From positions 12,016,501 through 12,080,500 of the forward strand of contig NW_023503608.1 in NCBI RefSeq assembly GCF_014529535.1: 64,000 nt of DNA, written 5' to 3'. Positions 23,578 to 34,249 of the stretch are shown piece by piece; within the stretch, counting starts at the first letter, position 1, and each line of letters opens with the position of its first letter. The DNA comes from Bradysia coprophila (taxonomy: Eukaryota > Arthropoda > Insecta > Diptera > Sciaridae). The position numbers were made by a program, and so were the translations under genes. A model generated the notes under the pieces. It was given only the letters and a program-made list of their open reading frames with translations. It was not told the DNA's origin and made no database searches.

Positions 23578-26465
23578 TCAAAATCTGTCTTTTTTGATGA
23601 TGAACTGGTCATGAACTCTTTTAGATGACGTATCTACAAACCCGTGTTTAGCCGAATAAGTTTTACGATTTTTATGATTCGTCCAGCCATATACGAAAAA
23701 CATGAAACACGAAAGGACCAAATTGATGAGCTGTTTAATAGAACATTTGTAAAGATAGAATCAGCTTCTTTACGTGATTAAGACTGTATTCACGTACTTG
23801 AATCGTCAACACAACGATAACGCCTACCGTTAATGGATGGAACATAACAGCTAAGTAATCAGTCACCAATGTTTTGCAGCCCCTCTCAAATGCATTTTCT
23901 TGAGTACAAGCTGTTGCGTTCTGCGAAATTTCCTCATACATCTCAGTCACCATAGTCATCTCAGTCACCATAGTCATCTCAGTCATCATAGTCATCTCAG
24001 TCACCTCAGTTTCATTTCGCATTGAGCAGCACGATTTTGGTAAAGTTTCAGTTACCACTGCCCAATCATTTAGTGAATTCACTCCGCAGCATCCAAACTA
24101 TTAATGCAAATATATAATAATTAGATCGATGAGATTATGAACATTGAGTTTGAAATAATCTTACGAAATGCTGAATGAACTCCCAAATATGGAAGAATAT
24201 CTCATTATCTTTAGAAGATTTCATTGTGTCCGTTAGGTAGTCGTTCACAGATTTGTTGAGTTGGGCATACAGATCGTAGACGAAGTATACAACTCCAACT
24301 TGACAAGCAAATATAATGAAGAGTAATACTGCGAACTGTAGAAATATGTGGTTAGTTTCTCAGCTCATACAGAAAATACACAAAGTTTGAGACACTAAAA
24401 GTTATGTAAGAATTCGAGAGAAGAAGAACCAGCAAAACCAACTTCTTGGCTTTTTTAAATTTAGTAAAATTAGTTAGTTCTGTATTTAATTGAAGAGAGT
24501 TCAGTAAATTATTCACACGTCTAAGTAAATGGAAGTGGAAGAAGCAAACTATGATCATAACACTACTTCTAGCATTAACACTCGAATGTCATACGCCAAA
24601 AAGCCTCCAAATTCTCATACATGTATGCGTGAACACTTGAATGTGTTGTGTACACAACTACTGTCTGTACGAAGATCCATCAAATATTTTCTATGTTAAT
24701 GCTAGAAACAGTGAAACGTCATAATCCACAATTCACTGAAAAACTAAATAGTTTCTTCAGTTTTCAATAAAAATATTTTAGAATTAATATGAGGAGGTTA
24801 GGAACTACAGAGTACCATTTTGTATGAAAAATGTTTCCAGATTTTTTTAGTGTGCCAAAATTGGTTCGACACACTGTCCCCACGGTGAGCTTGAAAAAAA
24901 TTTTATTTGACCTCTCGTGGACATGAAATGTTTTTAGTGGTTTTTGTAGAGGGCGGCACCACGAGTAAGAATAACATAACAAGAAAATATTTCGATGGGA
25001 AAATTTTTAACTAGATCGATTTTTCGTTTTTCTGTGCCCTGCAGGAAGCTTCGAAAACTGTTTGGACCCTACTGGTGACTTGTTTGATCACAAAAATATA
25101 GTTACTGTTTAGCCTGAGGTCTAAGCTTTACAGCGATACCAATCATGACATTCATGACTACCAACAAACATCTTTTATGAAGGAAAGTCATTCTGCTATG
25201 TCGATGTGAATTTTAAAGGCTGTATCATACGTGGATTACTTATATTTTCTCTTATAAATTATTTTTAGTTATTTTACATAATTTAAGGGGTTAATAAAAG
25301 GTCGAAAGAAGATTTTTAACTCGAAATAGGTTTCTTTGTAAATTGCACCCATGAGTAAACTGCATTATCTCGAGTCAAAAATTAACAAACCTTTCTTTTG
25401 TTTCGTTCGTAGTTTCTCCAATAGTCATTCTAAGCTAATTCTGCAACATTTTAGTTGTTTCCACTAAAAAATGAGACATTATACGAAGAAATTTGGGTGG
25501 TCGTTCAGGTGTACCAACAAAGATTTTGTCAGAATGAAATCCAAGCTCATCCTTTGACCTTTTATTAACACTTTAAATTATGTTAATTAACTAAAAATAC
25601 TTTTTAAGAGAAAATATAAGTAATCCACGTATGATACAGCCTTTAAAATTCACATCGACATAGCAGAATGACTTTCCTTCATAAAAGATGTTTCTTGGTA
25701 GTCATGAATGTCATGATTGGTATCGCTGTAAAGCCTAGACCTCAGGCTAAACAGTAACTATATTTTTGTGATCAAACAAGTCACCAGTAGGTTTCAAACA
25801 ATTTTCGAAGCTTCCTGCAGGGCACAGAAAAACGAAAAATCGATCTAATTAAAAATTTTCCCATCGAAATATTCTCTTGTTATGTTATTCCTACTCGTGC
25901 TGCCGCCCTCTACAAAAACCACTAAAAACATTTCATGTCCACGAGAGGTCAAATAAAAAAAATTTCAAGCTCACCGTGTCCCGTTTCAGTACTCTATTTA
26001 GAGGGCCACACATGCTTGAAGTGCGTAGGACTCTCTGAATTTCATTACCTTGAACTTTTATCATAATTTCTTACCGTCATTAGCATACATCTATTCTTGC
26101 AACATGCACCACAACAGCCCAAAAATGAAATGAATACAATAATGCCACCAAATGCAATCGGTCCATAGAATAGTACATTAAGGCTTCCACTCCCTACAAT
26201 CATTTGTATAAAACAAAAATTTAATTCGTACTTCATTCCAATTTAATGAAATGGAATACCTATCATCGAATTAACGGTCATCATACCGAATATGCTAGCA
26301 CCAAACATTAGTGAACCGAGTAGCTGCAAAAAAAATCTCACGTATATTGCCAGCAGAAAGAATGATTTACATTTCTAATCCACTTACGAAAGTAAATAAA
26401 TTGACAACGATCACAAAACATTTGGGAAGACACATTCCCACATCAACCGCTGTTATTTTACACAT
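23578..26465 (-). CDS. tetraspanin
   Basis: Four-pass membrane protein that organises receptors and adhesion proteins in the plasma membrane. Exons (minus): 26465-26388, 26323-26260, 26193-26075, 24335-24165, 24097-23798, 23730-23578; 294 residues, all borders consistent in frame. Membrane segments: about residues 15-42, 52-75 (GPIAFGGIIVFISFLGCCGA), 88-108 (FAVLLFIIFACQVGVVYF) and 226-260. The large extracellular loop carries the family signature CCG (147-149), a second Cys pair in PKSCC (167-168), and later Cys at about 208 and 218, so the disulfide set is complete. The first extracellular loop is short, as usual. The loop also contains an in-frame 18-bp tandem repeat giving (TEMTMV) units, which is unusual. 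Intron 3 is 1.7 kb and holds a foldback element and a MITE; other introns are short. A CAG acceptor at about 26505 suggests an upstream untranslated exon. Which tetraspanin orthologue it is cannot be decided here. Confidence 0.88.
23939..24010. repeat. 18-bp coding minisatellite in tetraspanin
   Basis: On the minus strand the unit ACTGAGATGACTATGGTG repeats about 3.5 times with single substitutions, encoding the six-residue unit TEMTMV in the large extracellular loop, between the second cysteine pair and the later cysteines. The length is a multiple of three, so copy-number change would keep the frame. Confidence 0.85.
24561..24713. repeat. MITE, CTAGCATK family, copy in tetraspanin intron
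   Basis: Ends are inverted copies: CACTACTTCTAGCATTAACA on the left, and GTTAATGCTAGAAACAGTG on the right. The inner left arm contains GCCTCCAAATTCTCATAC, similar to the 47782-47993 element. It lies in intron 3 of the tetraspanin gene, next to the foldback element. Confidence 0.6.
24881..25978. mobile_element. foldback DNA element with ~430-bp inverted arms
   Basis: The left arm (24881 to about 25310) and right arm (about 25555 to 25978) are near-perfect reverse complements separated by about 240 bp. Termini read CACGGTGAGCTTGAAA on each end, and TCCC lies immediately outside both ends, which would be a 4-bp target duplication. There is no transposase frame, so the element is non-autonomous. 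The CAC-type terminus and 4-bp duplication would suit the CMC/Chapaev group, but this is inference. It sits in intron 3 of the tetraspanin gene, so the pre-mRNA would form a hairpin of about 430 bp. Confidence 0.85.
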
Positions 26466-28363
26466 TTTCAATTATTGAAATTTCAGATGACTCAATAATA
26501 CCACCTGAAAATAATGGAAATAATCAGGAATGAGAGTAGATGATAAAAATTTTGTTTTGCAACTTTGAACCATCGACGATATCTGATTATCAACGGAAGT
26601 TACTCTAACATAACAAGTGCACAAATTCAAAAGGTCTTAGACTACAGAGGAGAAATAACTAAAAGAGATCCACGATTTACTCTATATTTGCCCAGAATTG
26701 TGCCATTATTGACCCATTATTTACTATATTCAATTCACCCGAAGCCGTCCCGCACCCGAGATATTTTTCGTTCGTGGACACATATTGTTCATCCAAGTCC
26801 AGAATGAAATAAAAATGTCACAAGTTTTGGCGAAACGATTAAACAACAGGACTAATTAAAAATGTTTCTTTCAATCACTTGGTCAAATGAAAACGAAACG
26901 AAAACAAAACTGTTACTCTCTGTCTTCAAGATGAGAATCAAAACAACCAAATAAATGCCGAACCAAAAACAGGTTCGATTTCACTCTTCCCAATTTTGCC
27001 AATTTTGTTTTTTCGCCGACCTGTTTGCGTGTGCCAATCGTTAGTTTCTTCTAAGTCCATGTATTATTACAGACATCAGTGCAATTTTCTAAGGCCCATC
27101 TTTCATGGTGAATAAGGAATTCCCATGTGTAATTGGGACCCCGGTCGTAAATTGGTATATGCGGTAACAATAAAATTAGCAAATAATACACAAGTCTAAC
27201 CCCATAATTTTTCACTGCTTGTAAATACCAATTTACAAGTTATGCCTCAGATCTGTTGTTGATTTGTTTTATCTAAGTCCGACATGGAACAGAAGCTAAG
27301 ATTGATTAATTGCTTTGAAAATCCTTCGATTCACTTCACAAATCATTCGTAGACCTTTCGCCTTTAGAAGAAGTTCCCGAGTAATCTATACTATGGACAT
27401 TTTCAAATTAATTGATAGAAGAAAACGGAAAACTCAATCAAACGGTTACACTACAAGACTAGATGACACAATGTCTGACTTTATCGAACATACGTTAGCA
27501 ATTTTCCGAAACTTCATAGGAAATGTAAATGAATTAAAGGTTAAAGAACATCACGCACTGTTTTACAAAGTTAAGTGGTTTCTAACACTCTATACGATAT
27601 TTCGGGAGACAGAAATGACTTATTAGTAATGCACTTGGTTTATAATGTTCTTTCCTTACAACAATTGGTAAATAATTGACCAATACACTAAGTTTTGTCG
27701 CAATTGACTCGATATAAATACACCTATCAACATTCACTGATAAGTTGAGAATAAAATCTTCGTTTTCATAATATATTTCTATTCTTAATTTTTGTCGAAC
27801 AATTTTTGTTATATGGACCGGTTTGTTTTGCTAATAAAATGCACAAATTCTCAAGGACAAAGAACAGAAGAAAAGAAACAATCAGAAAATCATATTCGTT
27901 TTGTTTTTGGTTGGCGAAATTATTTGCATCCTCAGTGGTCTTTACATTTAATTGAAAAGTTAATTCAATCTTTTGTCGTCTCAGGGACTAATGATCATTA
28001 AATAATGTTTTAAAATTAGAATACTATAACTTACTGGATAGATAAACAAATTGTGTTCGTTGCCAGATAGCGCTAGCTAAAATGGGAAACCTAAAGCTTT
28101 TCTAAAAAAAATCGAAAATTTTACCTTTATATTTTTGCGTCTTAGGACCATAATTCGACATTTTTCGTCACAGCGTCGATGATTGAAGAATTCGTACTGC
28201 TCACAGCGCGGAAAGTAACGTTGAGTAACTAGAATAAATTCTCTTTTTTATGTTTCGTCTAATTAGGATCCTTACGGTGCACAAATGACAAACGCCGTTC
28301 GTAACTAATTTTAAGTTAGGAATTTTTATCACTTTATCACTATCACTATTCAATTTCACGTCT

Positions 28364-28560
28364 ATAGGTTTGTTCCAAGGCCATATGAATTGTCAAATTT
28401 CATCCATATAACCATAACCTCAATAATACCTCTGTGTAAATCGCGTAGGCGACGTTGGTCGATTTGTATGAAATATCACGTAAGCGACGTTGCTATGGAT
28501 GAAATTGTCGTTGTTCGGGTTGTCAAAGTTCGTGTTTACAGTTACTTGGAACAAACCTAT
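28364..28560. repeat. MITE-like element, TAGGTTTGTTCC termini
   Basis: The left end ATAGGTTTGTTCCAAG is matched exactly by the right end CTTGGAACAAACCTAT, and the arms continue with a shared ATTTCATCCAT. Inside are two direct copies of a CGCGTAGGCGACGTTG-like motif. About 197 bp, noncoding; no certain target duplication. Confidence 0.7.
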
Positions 28561-29023
28561 TGAAACTGTTGGCGGCTGATGATACTTTTTTGATCGGCGG
28601 TGGAACTCGGTGGCTCGCACCACTAGCTTAATTTAATGTACACGTTTATTGAAGAAGATAAGCTATTCATTTCGACAACTAGAATACTTACCAATCAATT
28701 GCAATTACATTCTCATCATTCTTGTTTCAATTTTTAAAACAATGCTGGTAAACCTGAAGTTAATCTTCTGACCTTGCATTCCACAAGTTATTGTATACTT
28801 CTACAAATGAAACACTTGAGCTGTGTTGCCGGCAAGCGCCGGTGATTGAATGATTTATTTGCAAAGTATGCATGGTATTTATAGGATGTTACAAGGGTTG
28901 CTGTGACTCAATACATTTCAATGGATTACTACGATCTGATACACAGACAGCAAGCATAGTAACAGTTTCACTATCTGATCTATTACTTCATTTGATCGAA
29001 GATTTCCCTAGATTGATTTCAGA

Positions 29024-29133
29024 AATCTTTTACTTCATTTGTTTTGAACATGCTTTTTGCTATATAAGACCTCTTGTAGTCAGAGCTTGTCGTTTATTAT
29101 TACTGTATTTGTCGATAACAGATGACAGCCGTC
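29024..29133 (+). repeat. dispersed ACTTCATTTG...GATGATTAG repeat, copy 5
   Basis: ATCTTTTACTTCATTTGTTT, then a GCTATATAAGACC block, then TTGTCGATAACAGATGACAG and CCGTCTGTAA. It is among the best-preserved copies and shares the middle block AGTCAGAGCTTGTCG with copy 1-like sequences. Confidence 0.6.
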
Positions 29134-29915
29134 TGTAACAGGTTAACAGATTACATTTAGGAGAACATTTCAACTGGGAATGACTTTGTCTTATGGTGTG
29201 ACTGTATAATGTAACTTTAACTCAATAAAAAAGACAAGATAAACGTTTCCATCAATTCTAGTAATCTAAACAAAGCCCAGGACTTTAGACATCAATTCAA
29301 AAATATATCGACTGGCTTAGAACAACGAATTTTAACCGAAAATACTATTAGCATAACAAAGCCCTGGTTTCGATCCTAATAAAGATCTGTTTTAATTTAC
29401 GAGAATTTCTACTGCAGTAATAACATTTCGAAATATTTAAATTCAAATTTTAAACACACAATTTCTGGCCTCAAAGATCATTTCACTTCTTTTTTATATT
29501 CAATGAAAATGGTGAAAATTGTGAGGAAAATTAAAAATTTATTTTTAGAATCAACTCAACGCATTAGGTACATGTGATTATAACACGAGCGCTGTTATTG
29601 CCAAATAATTATTACGTATACGGAGATAGAAAGAAGAGGCTGAGCGGTGGAGAAGTCAGAAATAAACAAAAGTGCATCTGAAATCCAAATATTTACGTTG
29701 TGAAATGGAAAATGCAAATTATCGAAATTATTATCAATGACGATGGTGCCCGATTTGTAAACGAAACAGAAAAGTTCTGTTAAAAGTAATCTAAATAGAC
29801 TCTCGAGTAGACTCTTTGCAGTGACAAATGTTTTGAATACTTTGACTAGTTTGACCGATTTTTTTTTGGCGTTGAATAAGTATGAATAATTGACACCGTA
29901 TACAAAAAAGAAGTA

Positions 29916-30913
29916 ATGTCGCAATCTCAGGTATATCTTTTTCTATATGAACAGTTTGATATTTGGAAATGGATTGCAGGTACAAAGTTATTTCATGAAA
30001 AAAATTCTATTGAGTGTGTCTCATATATTTTTCGTTTTTTGTTGTAAATTGTAGGACAAAGACAAAAGTATCATGCAGGTGTTAGCTTATACGGGAGAGA
30101 ATATTGCTATACCAAAGATGGAATATTGGCATTGCCTCATGTAGTTATTATATGAAAGATTACCATTTTTTTCTATTCTATTATAATAATAAGTTTCGTG
30201 TTGCAACCGTTGTAATTAGACAAACACTTTCAGCGGAGCGCCGTTGAAGAGAACATTTACTCTAGCTGTGACGAATATCTCTGAAATGGATTTCAATGAT
30301 CAAATCACCTACTTTAAAGAAGGAGAATTTTCAACCACCAAATATTCGCAAGAAAATAATAATGGCAGTCACTTTGCTGTAGCTCTGATTAAGTATCTTC
30401 TAGACATCAATCATTTGGAACCGGAATTAGAAGAATATCTTCATCCATCTAATAGCAAGTAAGTTTGTAAGCTTAATAATTTAATCGTTTGAGGTCTCTT
30501 AAACGGTTTACAACTGTTTTATCCCTCCAAACTACAAGTACTATGCACTAAAGTCCTGTTTAATGCTCCAGGTACTTCTGTAACCTTATGTAGCTATTGA
30601 GGGTCTTAAACAGCCACCCAACAAAGGGCTGGTATGATTAACGTTTAAAATGTTGTTTTTCAAAGATCATCGTTTACTTTATTTAATTAGATTACACGCC
30701 TTGCAGCTAATGCAGACACGAACCGAAGAAATTATGGAAAATGGTTTTCCATTCCAATCGTATAACCACATTATTACCCATGAGCCTTCACAGCACAAAC
30801 GTTTTATGTTGTTTTTCAAAATCTGTATTAAAATTCTTGAATTAAAAGCAGGTTTGTTTGTTAATCATTCAGATTACATGTTTCAGGGCCTATTATTGGT
30901 AATGAATTACTGA
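29916..30913 (+). CDS. PPPDE (DeSI-like) protein lacking the catalytic cysteine
   Basis: Exons 29916-29979, 30055-30140, 30220-30458 and 30691-30913 join in matching phase to give 203 residues; introns are 75, 79 and 232 bp. The family removes SUMO or acyl groups through a His/Cys pair. Visible signature: N-terminal strand QVYLFLYEQFDIWKW, then KYHAGVSLYGREYCYTKDGI (residues 26-45) with the family His at residue 28, then GAPLKRTFTLAVTNISEMDF (56-75), KYSQENNNGSHFA (91-103) and PELEEYL. In active members the last-but-one block reads NCNHF; here the Cys position is Gly99, so a thiol mechanism looks lost. The size is close to that of DeSI-1 and DeSI-2 (about 170-195). The last about 10 codons, including the stop, lie in a repeat that starts at 30884, and an alternative GTTTGT donor lies near 30852. 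It could be a pseudoenzyme, a decaying gene or a diverged duplicate. I am fairly sure of the family, less so of the last exon. Confidence 0.62.
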
Positions 30914-31296
30914 AAAAATCGGTGAAGTTAACATAAAGTGGGAGCAAATTAAAATGATCGAATATGAGTTTATCCAGACTTGAAAGCCAGTATTGTCTTA
31001 CATACAGCCCATTTGAACTGTTTATATTGCATTTTTTAGGTTTATTATCTGTAAACAGTTCCAATGCACACGCATAAGCTCGACTTCGAAGTATAAACGT
31101 GCGCGCGCAAGCTCAATACACCGAAAAAACATTGTGAATGTTATACAAATCGATCGAAAGCTTGTTATTTAGTTCTATACTCGTTTTCAAATCACGATAC
31201 GCTCAAAATCTTCATAATCGATCATTTTAATTTAGCCTGCCTTTATTTGTCAAAATTATCCAAATTACTGTCAAAAACTCTTAATAATAGGCCCTG
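30884..31296. mobile_element. possible DNA element with CAGGGCCTATTATT termini
   Basis: CAGGGCCTATTATT at 30884 is exactly inverted at 31283-31296, and related sequence (CAGGGCCTATTTTTGG) recurs at about 61104. The CAGGG terminus resembles hAT elements, but I found no 8-bp target duplication, so the boundaries are uncertain. The left end supplies the last codons of the DeSI-like frame. Confidence 0.4.
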
Positions 31297-31299
31297 CCT

Positions 31300-33040
31300 T
31301 GACTTATAAAATTATCAAAAGACATCGAAACATTCTTTTATTTTAACTTCGAAACTCCATTCTCTAAATTAATTAGGCATAAGCCTAAATGCGCTATGAT
31401 CACTTCAAAATGCCTGCAAAAGTAAAATAAAAGGCCTAGGCTAGGATATATTACCACTGGAAGTGGACAAACATCCAAAAATATTTGTCCTTTCTACCTC
31501 TTTTGTAAAAATAGAATATTGATGCGTTGTGCCTGCTGATGAGAATGTAATTGGTGCATAAGCCCAAATGCGCTTTAATAAGATGAAACGTCTAGAAAAA
31601 CAATAAAAATCTTCAAAGAAGCTTTCTTACGATACATTTGTTTAAGTGAAAACAAGCCTTAGGGACTCAATTTCCGAGTTTCTTCACGAACTCTTATGTC
31701 ACAACAAGTGACATATCACAATTCTATATTTAATTCTCTTTGATTCTATGTTCCAATTTGTCTTCTCAGCCCGAGAATCTCGGGCTGCATTTCATTAGGG
31801 TACTTGGGTGGGCCTCAAATCCATTTGTTAGACTGAGGAAGTTTTCAATATTTTTCAGTAAAACTTAATTTGACGATATAGCGTAATGTTGACGTCTTGA
31901 CGTATTTAAGTCATGTGTATCTCCGAATTTTTAACCAAAACTCATAATTTCCTATTGAACCTGCGAATTTCTAACCACAGCCGCAGCCGAGGTCAGCTAC
32001 AAAAAATATTAGAAGAGACTATTTTTGGGAAATCGATTTTCATGAATTTCTAAGTGCCGTAAGTAAAACAATTTCCGTTTTAACATTAAATAATTATTTT
32101 TTTTGTTTATTTTTTTATACTTTGTTTGTAATTACAATTTTATTACACGAAACTAATATATTACAATTAATTAATTTATTAAAAAATAACATTTTGTCCC
32201 GGAATAGTGAACATTCGAAATAGATTTCGTTTTGAATTCATTTCGTCGATCTATCTAGATCTATATTTCCTGTCGTAAATGGATTTTTATTTTCGTTTTA
32301 AATTAATCAAACATTGATGCTGCGGTTTGTTGCGGATTTCATAAATGTTTTGCATAGATTTTGAGCAAATTTTGATAAATAAATGTTTCAATATAATGCT
32401 TGTTTGTGTGTTAGTTGAATAGAATATGGTTTTCTGGACGGATAAACAAATACACAAATACATTGAACTCTACTCTTATTTTGGTATTTTACTTTTTCTA
32501 TATATTCGATTACTTTAAGAAGCGCGATTTTGATATTCATTTGATAAAGAAAAAAAAATCTGATGACTGCCGGACTAAAAACTAAAATTTAAAAATTTCT
32601 ATAAATATATTTTCTGTTGTATTTTAAAGCTAATATTTTTATAACAAAATATTTTCTTCCACTTAGTAAAATTTATATATCCTTTCGCTTTTCACATAGA
32701 ATTTCTTATTAATTATTTATTTGATTTCATTTTTTTGTATTTCATTTTTCTTGGATCGGTGGAATCACTCTTGTTTTGTTCATTTGCTATGCGTTACTTG
32801 TTTGTTGATGCAGTATATTGTATATGTAAAAGGCATGACATTTATGCTAATAAAGTAGGCAATACAATTATGGATTATTATAAAGGCGTGAGTAAAATTG
32901 ATAAAGCACCTGGTGATCGTATCATAGTTTAAACGGAATTTTTTATTTTTAAATTTTGTGAGTATTTTTCTGATATTGAAGAGATTGCAATTTTCACTTT
33001 ATAAGTCGACGAAGGATGTATCACTCATACAATTGATACC
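31300..33040. other. noncoding, very AT-rich
   Basis: No gene supported. An inverted CCCGAGAATCTCGGG palindrome lies near 31770. A 65-codon plus-strand frame near 32735 has no ATG start and no recognised domain. Confidence 0.4.
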
Positions 33041-33044
33041 GGTT

Positions 33045-33195
33045 TCCCGGACGAGCCCCCATGTAGAAACGTAGAAGAAACCATAATGAACGACTTTTAA
33101 TTCATAAACGTGATTGACCAACGGTTCGCCTACGAATGGTTCTAACAAGCAAATCGATTCTCTCTCAACACAATCGATGATATCGTTCGATAACA
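33045..33195 (-). mobile_element. LTR-retrotransposon remnant with tRNA-Pro primer-binding site
   Basis: The plus-strand 33045-33061 sequence TCCCGGACGAGCCCCCA equals the last 17 bases of a metazoan tRNA-Pro including the non-encoded CCA. On the minus strand this is a primer-binding site, and it directly follows a CA that would be an LTR end (33062-33063). A TGTTATCG at 33195 could be the LTR start, giving a short LTR of about 134 bp that begins TGT and ends ACA. No gag or pol remains could be read nearby, so only LTR plus primer site seem left. The 65-codon frame covering it is a by-product. The LTR start is a guess; the primer site is strong. Confidence 0.55.
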
Positions 33196-33715
33196 TAATT
33201 CCAAAATATAATTTACGTTATAGATTATACCATATTATACCATATTAAGTCAACCTATACTAATAAGTGATAATCACAATCTCTCCCATTCATTTCTTTT
33301 AAATCAAAAATCAACAGAACGCAAATTTTACCACTAAAATCATTGCACCAAACTGTATGTTCGAAATCATCATTAATTGGAATCAAAATATTGTTCATAT
33401 CATAATCATGCAGTGTTACGTTTAGTGGTGTGTTTCATTTTACGATTGTAAAATCGAAGGGTCTCAGGCACTTTAATATCCTAGTTTATTACAGTAATAT
33501 AAATGCTATATCTCATATTATATCTCATTATAATTCTTATATATTGGTGATGTTGGGTTTAAACAAAGATTGTGTACGGACCGGCGGAATTGACCAGAAC
33601 TTTTGATTCCAAAGAAATTTCTTCGACCTATGTTGGGTCACAATAATATGTTCAGATAGCCAATTATTTTTCATTTGACGATGAAACATTTGTCATGTAG
33701 AATCTAATATATAAG

Positions 33716-34240
33716 GAGGGCAACATCACTAAAGGACGTAGCTCCCATATCTCTGTAACTACTCAACTGATGTTCATAAACTTTTTTTCCCCTGTAAGCT
33801 AGAATTAATTCCGATTTTTTGAGTACCATGTCAAGTCTATCCGACCAACGGCTCGGAAGATTTTGTATAAAATCCGAAAAAAATTAAACCAACTGCAAGG
33901 ACATCCCAAATAAGCAATTGTATTTGTAGATTACTATTCAATTAAAAATAATTTTTTAGTCGCAGCCACTCACACACAAAAAATCGCGAAGTAGGACAAT
34001 GTTCCATAACGAGCTATTTTTCAAAAATATCACAGTAAACCTCTTCTGATTTTTGGACTCAGATAATGTTTTAAAACATTTTAGAGAATCTGGTTTGTAA
34101 ATTGAGAAACCATTTTTTGTGTCACTGCACCCTTCGAGTTATTGGTCGGTATGGGGCATTCAGAAAAAATATTATTTTTTTTAAATCAATTGAGTAGTTT
34201 CAGAGATATGGGAGTTTCGTTCTTTGGTGATGTTGCCCTC
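33716..34240. mobile_element. non-autonomous DNA element with ~50-bp TIRs
   Basis: The left end GAGGGCAACATCACTAAAGG and the right end in reverse, GAGGGCAACATCACCAAAGA, are followed by a shared CTCCCATATCTCTG and ACTACTCAA. The arms are about 50 bp with a few mismatches and the element is 525 bp with no frame of note. No convincing target duplication, so the superfamily is left open. Confidence 0.7.
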
Positions 34241-34249
34241 GACAAATAC

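Noticed and set aside
27315..28001. Two plus-strand frames (103 and 69 codons) that looked like a small gene
   Set aside because: No domain, and no splice join that extends them. One starts at a non-ATG codon. Insufficient support.
31765..31790. CCCGAGAATCTCGGG palindrome as a regulatory site
   Set aside because: Single occurrence with no gene nearby; nothing beyond the symmetry supports a function.
32999..33196. 65-codon minus-strand frame with plausible amino-acid content
   Set aside because: It covers the LTR-like sequence and primer-binding site; better explained as retrotransposon noncoding DNA.
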